Source: PNON01 sp963757065
Lineage (GTDB): Bacteria > Chloroflexota > Anaerolineae > Anaerolineales > Anaerolineaceae
NCBI GenBank assembly: GCA_963757065.1
Contig: CAVWQC010000002.1
Coordinates: forward strand, 186,001 to 250,000
DNA length: 64,000 bases
Direction of reading: 5' to 3'
The position numbers were made by a program, and so were the translations under genes. Below the pieces are notes generated by a model. That model was not told the DNA's origin. It ran no database searches and saw only the letters and a list, made by a program, of their open reading frames with translations. Within the stretch, counting starts at the first letter, position 1. Each line of letters starts with the position of its first letter. Below, piece by piece: positions 32,701-41,664 of this stretch.

Positions 32701-33109
32701 GCATGGTGCGTGTCATCAGCGATTTTGCTGAGGAAATGATAACTGGTGGGGACGGGTTGATCTCAGTCCCGGGTAGGTGATATCCAGCCAGGCTGGTGAG
32801 AGTTGCCAGGCGATCCTGCCGGGTATTGGAACTCCACCCGGCTTCTTCATAAAAGAGCGGAGTGGGTTCGGTGAAGCTGAATAAGCGCATTCCAGGCTGC
32901 CAGAACTCCAACTCATCCATGGCCGAGGAAGCTTTTTCCTGCCTGGATGTGATGAACAGTACCGGGCAGTTGAGATCCTGCCACAGCCCTGCAACGATCG
33001 GCAGGCGAACAGACCGGATCAAACTGAGCGGGTCAGGTACAACTCCATTTCGGATGGAATCCAATAGAGTTTGATAGGAGGATAATTGCCTGATATTATC
33101 GAGGATCAT
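29671..33109 (-). CDS. mfd: Transcription-repair coupling factor Mfd, one frameshift
   Basis: Mfd removes RNA polymerase stalled at DNA damage and recruits UvrA. The chain of about 1,146 residues has the UvrB-like N-terminal module (GGVIDIWAMGDKVPVRLDYFGDDIETI), the RNA-polymerase-interaction domain (VGDWVVHIDYGIGQFIGL), helicase Walker A GDVGYGKTEVA, DEEQ, TATPIPRTLYMAL, and the C-terminal TRCF domain. One frame change near 32430 divides the gene; both frames are long and fit without missing residues, so a one-base sequence error is likely. The C-terminal residues after LNEIIHL are encoded by a palindromic repeat. pth ends 4 bases before its start. Confidence 0.93.
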
Positions 33110-33113
33110 GCTG

Positions 33114-33701
33114 TTATTCTTTGGTGATGTTACCGTTATAACGGGTCATCGCAGCATCCAGACCTTCGGCAACAAAAACTTTGATCGCCTCGACAGCCTG
33201 AGGGAGAACATCCTGCAGAACCTTTTCATCAGAATTGGAGAACTCCTGCAACACGTATCCGGCAGCTTCCTGGCTGCCCGATGGTCGACCGATACCTATC
33301 CGCATACGGGGAAAATCCTGTGTTCCCAACTTTTCAATGGTGGAAGCCAGGCCTTTTTGTCCGCCCGAACCACCTCCCGGGCGGATCCTGATCGTTCCCA
33401 AAGGCAGATCGATATCATCATGTGCCACCAGGACTTTATCCAGCGGGATCTTATAGAAGCGCATGAGTGCCGCAACCGCCTGACCGGAAAGATTCATAAA
33501 GGTTTGCGGTTTGGCCAGGATAATCCTTGCATTATCCAGTTCAATCGTTCCAGTCATGGCCTTGAATTGGACCTTTGTCAATTTGGTATTGAATTCCGAT
33601 ACCACGCTATCTATCAGCCGGAAGCCGACATTGTGCCTGGTGTTTCGGTATTCCCGACCCGGATTTCCAAACCCGGCAATTAAGAAGAATTCTTTTTCCA
33701 T
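33114..33701 (-). CDS. pth: Peptidyl-tRNA hydrolase
   Basis: Pth releases tRNA from peptidyl-tRNA that has dropped off the ribosome. The 195-residue protein has the GNPG segment and catalytic His23 (NTRHNVGF; His20 in E. coli), NLSGQAV, the HDDIDLPLG motif with catalytic Asp, and GGSGGQKGL. The length is normal. It starts 12 bases after the upstream secreted-protein gene and ends 4 bases before mfd, so it sits in an operon. The pth-mfd pair is also found in Bacillus and relatives. Confidence 0.95.
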   Translation of the reverse strand: MEKEFFLIAGFGNPGREYRNTRHNVGFRLIDSVVSEFNTKLTKVQFKAMTGTIELDNARIILAKPQTFMNLSGQAVAALMRFYKIPLDKVLVAHDDIDLPLGTIRIRPGGGSGGQKGLASTIEKLGTQDFPRMRIGIGRPSGSQEAAGYVLQEFSNSDEKVLQDVLPQAVEAIKVFVAEGLDAAMTRYNGNITKE

Positions 33702-33713
33702 ATAATGATCACT

Positions 33714-34307
33714 TTATTGTTTCTTGAATATTGCAGCCAGAATAAAAGTCAAAATAATTCCAGCAATCAGACTCACCACCGCCAACCGTTCAAGCTGCGG
33801 GCGGGTTATTTCGATATTATTGCTATTTTGAGATTCACCTTGAAAAACTGGAGCTTGAAATGTAGGTTTGATCGAAGTCCCTTGTGTGGGGCTGGTAAGT
33901 GCTCCCGGTGCAGGAGTATCGGTCTCTATCGGGGAATAATTTCTGACCCGAACCTCATCTGCAAAGTACTCAGCCCTGGCGTTATCTTTATAATGAACGG
34001 TAAGCCTTAAACGATAATTTCCATCCGAAATCGAACTTGTATCCCATACACCCAATAACCCGTCTGGCGGGTTTTTATCACTGGTTGTGATGTTGAACCA
34101 GCCATCCTCTGGGCCAGAACTGTGGCTAAAATCCAGGTCATAGCGGGCGAAGTTTGTTGACTTGATATAGCCACTCACATCCACCTTGCCTTGGACAGCC
34201 GTTCCACTTGCGGGGGTTGTAATGGCAGAATCAGCCTGCCCGAAAACACTTTCGAACGGTAAAGATAGTATAAGCAGACAAAATAATAGGACAATTAATC
34301 GCTTCAT
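33714..34307 (-). CDS. Secreted Ig-like protein with C-terminal membrane anchor
   Basis: The 197-residue protein begins with a signal peptide (hydrophobic residues 4-20, cleavage near FGQA), followed by a beta-sandwich domain (about 25-125) with a PASGTAVQGKVDVSGYI start seen in bacterial Ig-like folds, a Pro/Thr-rich stalk (about 130-165), and a transmembrane helix (about 175-193) with a KKQ tail. It is probably displayed on the outer face. It leads the operon with pth and mfd, separated from pth by only 12 bases. No enzyme motif was recognised and the function is unknown. Confidence 0.75.
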   Translation of the reverse strand: MKRLIVLLFCLLILSLPFESVFGQADSAITTPASGTAVQGKVDVSGYIKSTNFARYDLDFSHSSGPEDGWFNITTSDKNPPDGLLGVWDTSSISDGNYRLRLTVHYKDNARAEYFADEVRVRNYSPIETDTPAPGALTSPTQGTSIKPTFQAPVFQGESQNSNNIEITRPQLERLAVVSLIAGIILTFILAAIFKKQ

Positions 34308-34511
34308 GGCAATCTATTAGTTTAACATGAAGGCAACCAACGGTCAAATTTACATGCATTGACTCTTTATTGGATCAGCTACCTGAAAGCCATTTGCAGT
34401 TGGGATATAAGGTATTGCTTGTGTGGTCCATCAAAAGGCAAGGAAGTATAGATCGAAACGTTCAGAGATATAATGAGATAATAGTCTAGTTTATTTGGTA
34501 ACAAGGATCAA

Positions 34512-35102
34512 ATGACTCAACCCACTCAAACCTTACCTGTTAATTATCAACCGGTTTATATAATAAATTTGGCAAAGAACAAGGTTCTTGCAGTTGTGCT
34601 AAATCTGGCCGCCCTTGTTATAGTTTTGCTTTCCTTCTGGCTGCTGGGAATCTTCACCAAATGGATACATCCAGATCTTTCTGGAACAGCAATTAGTATA
34701 AAGTTTGGTTTATCCGATATTATTTTTCTACTTTTACTTGTGATTCTCAATTTGATCGTACACGAACTCATACATGGAGTGTTTTTCTGGTTCATTACCC
34801 GCTCCAAGCCTGTTTTCGGATTAAGCCTTTCTTATGCGTTTGCTGCTGCGCCGGAATGGTACATCCCTAAAAGACAATATTGGATCATCGGTCTCGCCCC
34901 CCTGATAATCATTGGGCTTGTTGGTTTATTGATCATCGCCATTGGACCAACTGCATGGATGCTTCCCGCCCTGGTTGTAACAGGTATTAACACAGGTGGA
35001 GCTGTGGGAGATATGTGGATCATTTATCGGCTACTTTTGACTGATCCAACTTGCCTGGTGAACGATACAGGACATGCTGTAAGTTTTTTCCAACCAGAAT
35101 AA
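34512..35102 (+). CDS. Zincin-like integral membrane protein (DUF3267-type)
   Basis: The 196-residue protein has four hydrophobic segments and a HELIH zinc-binding motif at residues 84-88 within a transmembrane helix, preceded by NLIV and followed by GVFFWFITR. This pattern is found in DUF3267-type putative peptidases that resemble site-2 proteases. A later Asp-containing segment (GGAVGDMWI near 160-170) could supply the third ligand. A TATAAT at 34469-34474 lies about 40 bases upstream. Substrate unknown; it has no PDZ domain, unlike the RseP-like protein in this window. Confidence 0.7.
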   Translation: MTQPTQTLPVNYQPVYIINLAKNKVLAVVLNLAALVIVLLSFWLLGIFTKWIHPDLSGTAISIKFGLSDIIFLLLLVILNLIVHELIHGVFFWFITRSKPVFGLSLSYAFAAAPEWYIPKRQYWIIGLAPLIIIGLVGLLIIAIGPTAWMLPALVVTGINTGGAVGDMWIIYRLLLTDPTCLVNDTGHAVSFFQPE

Positions 35103-35156
35103 TTCCAAGATATAATCAAAATCACCCGTCTGCTCTTCTCCTGAAGTTGTGTATTA

Positions 35157-35861
35157 CTATTGAAAAGCAAAACCTTTTTCTTTCATTGAAACGAATTGTT
35201 TATGGCCGATCACAATATGATCGAGAACATCAATATCCAGCAGCTTACCAGCCTGGATGATGGCTCTGGTTAAGGCAATATCCTCCGGACTGGGAGATGG
35301 ATCTCCACTTGGATGATTATGGACAATGATTATTGAGGTAGCATTTTTCTTAATGGCACCTTTAAATACTTCTGCAATACGCACCTGGGATGAATTGACC
35401 GATCCTTTGTAAATTGTTTCTATCTCGAGAATGTGATTGCGAGTATCCATAATCAATACCCGCAACTCTTCCTGGTCCAACGCGAGCATATCAAAGACCA
35501 GCTCATCATAAACATCCTGGGGACCATGAATCGTTCGCTGAATGTCTTTATCTGCTAGAGCAATGCGCTTACCCAGTTCAATGGCTGCCAAGAGTTGGGC
35601 TGCTTTTGCCGGACCAATTCCGTGCTGATCACATAATTCAAGGTAGCTGGTCCGATATAATCCGATCAAACCATGGTTATCATTTAGAATGCGATCAGCC
35701 ATATGAACGGCGTTTTCCCCTTCGACCCCTACCCGTAAAAGGATTGCAAGTAGTTCCGGGTTGCTCAAGTGAGCTGCCCCATACCTTGCCAATCTTTCCC
35801 GCGGCCTCTCACCTTCTTCCATATCTGTTATTCGGTAGATAGTATTCTCTTTTATCCGCAT
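35157..35861 (-). CDS. radC: RadC-family JAB/JAMM-domain protein
   Basis: The protein of 234 residues has a helix-hairpin-helix N-terminal half (residues 12-100, GPAKAAQLLAAIELG) and a C-terminal JAMM metalloprotease-like domain with the motif HNHPSGDPSPSPED. It is widely called a DNA repair protein, but no repair activity has been firmly shown for the family. I chose ATG 35861 because GAGG lies 6 bases before it; ATG 35867 is too close to that site. It is convergent with the plus-strand peptidase-like gene and divergent from the zinc-ribbon gene. Confidence 0.93.
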   Translation of the reverse strand: MRIKENTIYRITDMEEGERPRERLARYGAAHLSNPELLAILLRVGVEGENAVHMADRILNDNHGLIGLYRTSYLELCDQHGIGPAKAAQLLAAIELGKRIALADKDIQRTIHGPQDVYDELVFDMLALDQEELRVLIMDTRNHILEIETIYKGSVNSSQVRIAEVFKGAIKKNATSIIIVHNHPSGDPSPSPEDIALTRAIIQAGKLLDIDVLDHIVIGHKQFVSMKEKGFAFQ

Positions 35862-35927
35862 ATGCATCCTCAATTAATCAGCATTACATTATTTTATATC
35901 ACTTGGGAAATTATCCATTATGTTCCA

Positions 35928-35936
35928 TGCTATAAT
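35928..35936 (+). promoter_or_regulatory. Extended -10 promoter of the zinc-ribbon gene
   Basis: TGC followed by a perfect TATAAT. The start of transcription would be near 35943, giving a leader of about 12 bases that contains GGAGAG before the ATG at 35955. Confidence 0.6.
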
Positions 35937-35954
35937 TTTAATAGTGGAGAGATT

Positions 35955-36467
35955 ATGACCTTAAACCCAGCCTTGATCAGTAATTCATTACTTTATTTAT
36001 CCAGTTTTTCCGTCATTTTTTTCGTTGTCCTCTGGATAAGTTTGATCATTTGGACTTACCGGGACATCCGGAAACGTACAAAGGATAGATTTTTAACAAT
36101 CATGGCAGTCATCATATCGACTATTCTTTTTTTGCCCGGAGTATTCATATATATGCTTATCCGGCCTCAGAAAACCCTGGATGAAGCGTACCAGGATTCA
36201 TTGGAAGAAGAAGCGTTGTTACAAACTCTAGAAGAATTTTCAACATGTCCAGGCTGCAATCGGCAGGTGGTGGACGGTTGGGTAATTTGCCCCGATTGCC
36301 ATACCCGATTAAAGAAAAAGTGCCAAAAATGTGGAAATTCCCTGGTCCCAACCTGGGAAATTTGCCCATACTGTGAAGAGATTCAGCCCGGATATCACCG
36401 GAATGAATTTGAATCAAACCCCATAAATCCGATCTCTCAACCCATTCCTAATGCCTTGGACGAATAA
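35955..36467 (+). CDS. Membrane protein with C-terminal double zinc ribbon
   Basis: The 170-residue protein has two N-terminal transmembrane helices (about 15-35 and 48-70) followed by a cytoplasmic acidic linker and a double zinc ribbon: CPGC...CPDC and CQKC...CPYC (residues about 97-150). The ribosome binding site GGAGAG fits the ATG at 35955. Such proteins are common in Chloroflexota and Firmicutes; they bind zinc and probably nucleic acid or protein partners near the membrane, function unknown. It is followed by a PfkB kinase gene with its own promoter. Confidence 0.75.
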   Translation: MTLNPALISNSLLYLSSFSVIFFVVLWISLIIWTYRDIRKRTKDRFLTIMAVIISTILFLPGVFIYMLIRPQKTLDEAYQDSLEEEALLQTLEEFSTCPGCNRQVVDGWVICPDCHTRLKKKCQKCGNSLVPTWEICPYCEEIQPGYHRNEFESNPINPISQPIPNALDE

Positions 36468-36500
36468 TCCCATGGCAGCCCAATCTTCATTAGATTCAGG

Positions 36501-36506
36501 TATAAT
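36501..36506 (+). promoter_or_regulatory. -10 element six bases before the PfkB start codon
   Basis: A perfect TATAAT is followed by CAACCA and then the ATG at 36513. A transcript starting seven bases after the -10 would begin at the start codon, which suggests a leaderless mRNA. No ribosome binding site is visible before the gene. Confidence 0.5.
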
Positions 36507-36512
36507 CAACCA

Positions 36513-37361
36513 ATGCTCATTCATGACCACATTGAACCTATTGATTACCTCGTCATTGGACACCTGACCAAAGATCTTACCCCTCATGGATCACGCATGG
36601 GTGGAACTGCATCTTTTGCATCATTAACAGGCAAAGCTTTAGGGATGCGGGTTGGAATTATCACCTCTTGCGGTGACGATATTGATCGCAGCAGTCTCGC
36701 CGATATCCCAATCATTATCAAACCAACCGACCAAAGTACAACATTTGAAAACGTCTATACGCAACATGGGCGGATACAATATTTGTATCACCAAGCCCCC
36801 ATCCTTGATTATTCTCTTGTACCAGAGGTATGGAAAGACACCCCAATAGTGCATCTCGGACCGCTCGATCAAGAGACAGACCCTAATTTATCCAAATCTT
36901 TTCCTAATTCCCTGGTTGTCCTAACGCCTCAGGGTTTCATGCGCTCCTGGGATAAAGAAGGCAGGGTGTCGTTGTGTGAATGGCCGGAATCACGCTATGT
37001 TTTAGGTAATTCTGAGATCGCAGTGATGAGTATTGAAGACGTTCAAGGGGATGAGATAAGGATTGAAGAGATGGCTTCGTCCATAAAGATCCTTGTGGTC
37101 ACCGAAGCAGCAAACGGTGCACGAGTATTCTGGAATGGAGATATTCGTCGCTTTGTTCCTCCACACATGGATGAAGTTGATGCCACGGGAGCAGGAGATA
37201 TATTTGCTGCTGCATATTTTTTCAGGTATCTCCATACAAATGACCCCTGGGAATCCGCACGTTTTGCAACCAACCTGGCTGCGTTTTCTGTTTTACGCCA
37301 GGGGTTGGACAGTATTCCCACAACTGAAGAAATTAATTCCTGTCTTGTCGAAATTTTGTAA
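36513..37361 (+). CDS. PfkB-family carbohydrate or nucleoside kinase
   Basis: The 282-residue protein belongs to the ribokinase/PfkB family of small-molecule kinases. It has VIGHLTKDLTPHG...GGTASFAS near the N-terminus (sugar-binding region), and the ATP-binding signature with catalytic Asp, DEVDATGAGDIFAAAYFF, near residues 225-242. The missing second glycine of the usual N-terminal GG motif is not unusual. Substrate not determined. parA starts 20 bases after it, and the two may be transcribed together. Confidence 0.85.
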   Translation: MLIHDHIEPIDYLVIGHLTKDLTPHGSRMGGTASFASLTGKALGMRVGIITSCGDDIDRSSLADIPIIIKPTDQSTTFENVYTQHGRIQYLYHQAPILDYSLVPEVWKDTPIVHLGPLDQETDPNLSKSFPNSLVVLTPQGFMRSWDKEGRVSLCEWPESRYVLGNSEIAVMSIEDVQGDEIRIEEMASSIKILVVTEAANGARVFWNGDIRRFVPPHMDEVDATGAGDIFAAAYFFRYLHTNDPWESARFATNLAAFSVLRQGLDSIPTTEEINSCLVEIL

Positions 37362-37381
37362 TACCCAGGTGAGTAATTAAT

Positions 37382-38191
37382 ATGACACGAGTTTATACAC
37401 TGGTCAACCAAAAAGGTGGAGTTGGAAAAACAACTACTGCAATCAACCTGGGTGCTTATCTGGCGTTTTACGGGCAAAAAGTATTGTTAGTGGATATTGA
37501 TCCTCAGGCTAATGCCACATCCTGCCTTGGGATTGATAAATATCAAGTTAAATCCGGCACCTACCAGTGCCTCGTCGGTCAAGCGGGCACTTCTGCGTCT
37601 ATTTTGCATAACCCAAAGCTGAAGATTTCTCTTTTACCTTCGTCACCTGCTCTGGCTGGTGCTGAGATAGAACTGGTAAGTCTAGATAAAAGAGAGCAAA
37701 AACTCTCTGATGTCATCGCTCCTGTCATGGACAAGTATGATTACATACTGGTCGATTGCCCACCATCACTTGGATTACTCACGTTGAATGGCCTGATTGC
37801 CGCAAAAGATGGGCTAATTATCCCTGTTCAGTGTGAATACCTGGCTCTTGAGGGTCTTGGGCAACTCACTCAAACTATCAATAGAGTGCACACTTCTTTG
37901 TATCCCGGCCTTCATATTCGCGGGGTTGTCATGACCATGTTCGACACACGTACAAACCTTAGTACTGACGTAGTTAAGGAAGTTCAGCGTGTTTTCCCCA
38001 ATAAAGTCTTTTCATCCATCATTCCTCGCAGCGTAAGGCTTGCAGAAGCACCTTCTTATGGACTTCCGATTTCTTTTTATGCACCCGATTCTTCCGCTGC
38101 CAAAGCGTATTCCGCATTAGCAGTAGAGTTGTTAAGTCAGGATGGCGTTGCCATCGTTCAACCAGAAGTTCAATTGGAACAAAGGGGATAA
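37382..38191 (+). CDS. parA: Chromosome-partitioning ATPase ParA/Soj
   Basis: ParA is a deviant-Walker ATPase that moves ParB-bound origins during segregation. The 269-residue protein has KGGVGKTT at residues 11-18 with the characteristic second lysine, VDIDPQANAT (switch I), and DYILVDCPPSLGLLT (Walker B/switch II). It is followed 1 base later by parB. No replication-initiation gene is near, but chromosomal Soj-Spo0J pairs often occur close to the origin, so this locus may be origin-proximal. Confidence 0.95.
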   Translation: MTRVYTLVNQKGGVGKTTTAINLGAYLAFYGQKVLLVDIDPQANATSCLGIDKYQVKSGTYQCLVGQAGTSASILHNPKLKISLLPSSPALAGAEIELVSLDKREQKLSDVIAPVMDKYDYILVDCPPSLGLLTLNGLIAAKDGLIIPVQCEYLALEGLGQLTQTINRVHTSLYPGLHIRGVVMTMFDTRTNLSTDVVKEVQRVFPNKVFSSIIPRSVRLAEAPSYGLPISFYAPDSSAAKAYSALAVELLSQDGVAIVQPEVQLEQRG

Positions 38192-38192
38192 T

Positions 38193-39047
38193 ATGGTGAA
38201 ACATTCTGGATTAGGTAAAGGTTTGGAAGCACTCATTCCTGGCGATGACAATGCCCAGGGGACACAAAGCAGCAATACTATTTCGATCGAATCAATTAAA
38301 CCCAATCCCAGACAACCTCGCTCCATATTTAAGCAGGAAGAGCTAAAAGAATTAGCAGAATCCATCCGTGAAAATGGAATCATCCAACCACTGATAATCT
38401 CCCCAGCGGAAATCCCTGGAGAGTATTACCTTGTTGCAGGCGAAAGACGATTGTTAGCGGCTAAAACATTAGGGTTTGAGAGTGTCCCGGTGATTATTCG
38501 GGATGTAAGTGATATCCAACAATTAGAATTAGCTTTGGTAGAAAACGTACAACGCGAGGATTTATCACCCCTTGAGACTGCAGAGGCTTACCGCCAACTC
38601 GCCGATGATTTTTCGCTCTCTCATGAGGAAATTGCCAAAAAGGTTGGAAAATCCCGGGTTACCATCACAAATACCATCCGTCTATTAAAACTGCCAGAGG
38701 ATGTCTCAAATCATCTTCGAGCTTCCGAAATCACCGAAGGACATGCCCGGGCAATCCTGGCGCTTACTACACCTGAATCCCAGATCGCTGCAACCGAGAC
38801 CGTTATTCGAAAATCATTAAATGTCCGGCAGACTGAACAACTAGTTCAATTGTTATTAGGTCAGAAGAAAAAAGAAGCTGTAAAACCGGTGTATTCTTCC
38901 CAGGTGAAAGAAATTGAAGAGCTTCTACGAAATTCACTAGGAACGAAAGTGAATCTGCACTATACACCAAAAGGTGGATCGGTAGTTATCAGGTATTATT
39001 CAGATGAAGAATTAGATTCGATTATCAATAAAATTACTCGAAAATGA
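38193..39047 (+). CDS. parB: Chromosome-partitioning protein ParB/Spo0J
   Basis: ParB binds parS sites, spreads as a CTP-dependent clamp and recruits SMC. The 284-residue protein has the N-terminal ParA-interacting GLGKGLEALIP, the CTP-binding GERRLLAAKTLG, the ENVQREDLSPLE segment, and a helix-turn-helix (EEIAKKVGKSRVTITNTIRLLKLP). AAGGGG lies 7 bases before ATG 38193; a longer open frame upstream has no support. No clear parS site was found in the window. Its stop overlaps the amidohydrolase start by 4 bases. Confidence 0.95.
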   Translation: MVKHSGLGKGLEALIPGDDNAQGTQSSNTISIESIKPNPRQPRSIFKQEELKELAESIRENGIIQPLIISPAEIPGEYYLVAGERRLLAAKTLGFESVPVIIRDVSDIQQLELALVENVQREDLSPLETAEAYRQLADDFSLSHEEIAKKVGKSRVTITNTIRLLKLPEDVSNHLRASEITEGHARAILALTTPESQIAATETVIRKSLNVRQTEQLVQLLLGQKKKEAVKPVYSSQVKEIEELLRNSLGTKVNLHYTPKGGSVVIRYYSDEELDSIINKITRK

Positions 39048-40634
39048 TACAGATCCTGCATAATGGAAAAGTCTATACCCAGGTAAAAGAAAGAACCCAT
39101 GTTTCCGCCCTTGCCATTCTTGATGGGAGAGTGATTGCCTGTGGTTCTGATGATGAAGTTCTTTCCCAATTCAAACATCATGCAATAATCACGAATCTGG
39201 AGCAACGAACGATCCTTCCCGGATTGACGGATGCCCATATTCATCTATCCCTCTATGCACTGAATTTGCTGCGGGTGGATTGCGAAACAAATACACTTGC
39301 AGGAATGCCTGGATAGGGTCCAGGAAAAGGGTAAACTCATCCCTCCCGGAAAATGGCTGCTCGGGCATGGCTGGAATCAGAATACCTGGGATAATCGATT
39401 TGGAAATAAAGAATTATTGGACGTGATAGATAACCAACATCCAATATACCTCACAGCCAAGTCACTGCATGCTGGATGGGCAAACTCTAAAGCGCTTCAA
39501 ATTGCTGGAATATCTTCAGCCACTCCAGATCCTGAAGGCGGAGTTATTCAACGTGATACTCAGGGAGAACCAACCGGAATATTATTTGAATCAGCCATGG
39601 ACCTGGTCGCCAGAGTCATACCAAAACCATCTGAAACCGACCTGACGTCCGCCATAAGCCATGCACAAGATCAACTCAATCGATACGGAATTACGGGAAT
39701 ACATGATTTTGATTCAATGGACTGCTTTAATTCTTTGGAAAATCTCCTTGAGAATGACACAGCTTAATCTACGGGTAATAAAAAACATCCCACTTGAGTT
39801 TATGGATGAGGCATTACGATTATCAATCCATTCCGGTTTTGGTGATCCATTATTGAAATTTGGATCGGTTAAACTGTTTGCCGATGGCGCGCTTGGTCCA
39901 AAAACCGCTGCGATGCTTGAAACCCTATGAATCAACAGCGGATGATTATGGAATGCTGCTGCTGACATGAAGATGAAATTCTTGAAATTGGAAAAAAAGC
40001 ATTAGCGGGAAAACTTCCGCTGGCGATACATGCCATTGGCGACCGGGCAAACAGGGAAGTCATTAATGCCCTCGTAAAACTGATCCAATTAGAAAAAATC
40101 AGCACTAAGATGCCTGTTCGTCACCGAATAGAACATTTACAAGTAATTGCCCCATCAGACCTTGAACTGCTGCGTGGCAGTGGAATTATTGCATCCATGC
40201 AGCCCATCCATATGATCTCAGATCAAAAAATGGCAGACAGGAATTGGGGTAAACGCAGTGAATTTTCGTATGCCTGGAAATCAGTTGCTGATACCGGCAC
40301 AGTTCTAGCTTTTGGTTCGGATGCACCTGTAGAATCACCGAATCCATTTGCGGCAATTCATGCCGCGGTTACTCGCTTGCCAAACGGATTTACTGACCTT
40401 GACGGATGGTACCCGGAGCAGCGGATCACCCTGGAACAAGCTCTTCAAGGGTATACTGAGGGGCCAGCTTATGCTTCCAACCAGGAGAACTCTGTAGGAA
40501 AGTTAATAGAGGGATATTTCGCAGATCTGATCGTTTTAGAAGAAGATCCATATTTGGTACCCCAACAAAGGTTGCCGGAGCTGAAAACATCCGCTACAAT
40601 GATAGCAGGTAAATGGGTTATGAAGGGGTTCTAG
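39044..40634 (+). pseudogene. Metal-dependent amidohydrolase (YtcJ-like), frameshifted
   Basis: The reconstructed protein, about 530 residues, is a TIM-barrel amidohydrolase of the amidohydrolase-3/YtcJ type. It has GLTDAHIHL with the HxH metal motif, GWNQNTWDNR, IHAIGDRA and RHRIEHLQ with further His ligands, and FGSDAPVE with the catalytic Asp. Such enzymes hydrolyse C-N bonds, substrate not known. The frame shifts near 39298, 39755, 39925 and 39970, an unusual density for a gene in this part of the window. It is translationally coupled to parB by an ATGA overlap. One base separates its stop from the next gene. Confidence 0.75.
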
Positions 40635-40635
40635 T

Positions 40636-41649
40636 ATGACAAATACACCATCAATTACGCCTGAAATCCTCGTTCCAAAGCTTGGTGACTATCTGGTTGA
40701 AAAAGGGCATATTACCAGAGACCAGCTTGGTGAAGCCCTTGAGCACCAAAAAGAATTGAAGTCTGCGGGGCGTGTGGAGCTGCTTGGCGAAGTATTAATT
40801 AATAAGAAATTTATAAATAGAACGCTACTTGACCAGGCTATTACGGAACAAATATTACAACTTCGAAACTTGCTTCAAGAAGCAAACCGTACACTGGAGC
40901 AGAGGGTTATACAGAGAACCATTGAATTGCAAAGTGCTTTGAATAAACTCTCTGAATTGGATCGATTAAAAAGCAACTTTATCTCAAATATCTCACATGA
41001 GTTGCGAACTCCTTTGACACACATTAAGGGTTATCAGGAATTGCTGCTGGCCGGCGCAATGGGACCACTCAACCAGGAGCAGGAAAACACCATTAATATC
41101 ATTAAGAATTCTTCCGAAAGGTTGGAAAGGCTGATCGAAGACTTAATCAGTTTTTCATTAGTTGCCAAAGGTGAAATTACTTTAACTAAAGCTCCGTTGA
41201 ACATTGGATTTCTAGTAAATAATATAGTGAACCATAATCTCACTAAAGCTAAAGATAAGAACATTTCCCTGAAAGCATACATCCCTGATGACCTACCGAT
41301 AGTTCAAGCGGATGAACAAAAATTTTCATGGGTGATTATGCAGCTTCTCGACAATTCATTGAAGTTCACACCCGATTTCGGAAAGATAGATGTTTCCTTA
41401 ATAAAAATAGATTCGGGCATACAAGTTTCGGTTGAAGATACTGGGATTGGAATTTCTCAAGAAAATATCGGTGAAATTTTTGAGCCTTTTCACCAGGTGG
41501 ATGGTAAATCCACCAGACGCTATGGCGGTACAGGACTGGGATTGACCCTGGTAAGGCAAATTGTAGAGGCCCATAATTCACACATACAGGTTTCTTCAGA
41601 GGTTGGAAAATATACGAAATTTGAATTTATTCTGCCGATTAGTGATTAG
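40636..41649 (+). CDS. Histidine kinase with N-terminal GspE-N-like domain
   Basis: The 337-residue sensor kinase lacks transmembrane segments. Residues about 14-75 (LGDYLVEKGHITRDQLGEAL...GEVLINKKFI) match the N-terminal domain of type II/IV secretion ATPases (GspE-N/MshEN), which in some cases binds cyclic-di-GMP. A coiled-coil (76-108) leads to the HisKA box SNFISNISHELRTPL with phospho-acceptor His121, then the N box, DTGIGI (G1), FEPFHQVD, and GGTGLGL (G2). It overlaps no neighbour but is closely followed by a second kinase and a response regulator, forming a signalling cluster. Confidence 0.85.
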   Translation: MTNTPSITPEILVPKLGDYLVEKGHITRDQLGEALEHQKELKSAGRVELLGEVLINKKFINRTLLDQAITEQILQLRNLLQEANRTLEQRVIQRTIELQSALNKLSELDRLKSNFISNISHELRTPLTHIKGYQELLLAGAMGPLNQEQENTINIIKNSSERLERLIEDLISFSLVAKGEITLTKAPLNIGFLVNNIVNHNLTKAKDKNISLKAYIPDDLPIVQADEQKFSWVIMQLLDNSLKFTPDFGKIDVSLIKIDSGIQVSVEDTGIGISQENIGEIFEPFHQVDGKSTRRYGGTGLGLTLVRQIVEAHNSHIQVSSEVGKYTKFEFILPISD

Positions 41650-41664
41650 TTTGGGAAACCGCTT

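Noticed and set aside
37382..39047. parS site near parAB
   Set aside because: No sequence close to the TGTTTCACGTGAAACA consensus was found on reading; a computed search of the full genome is needed.
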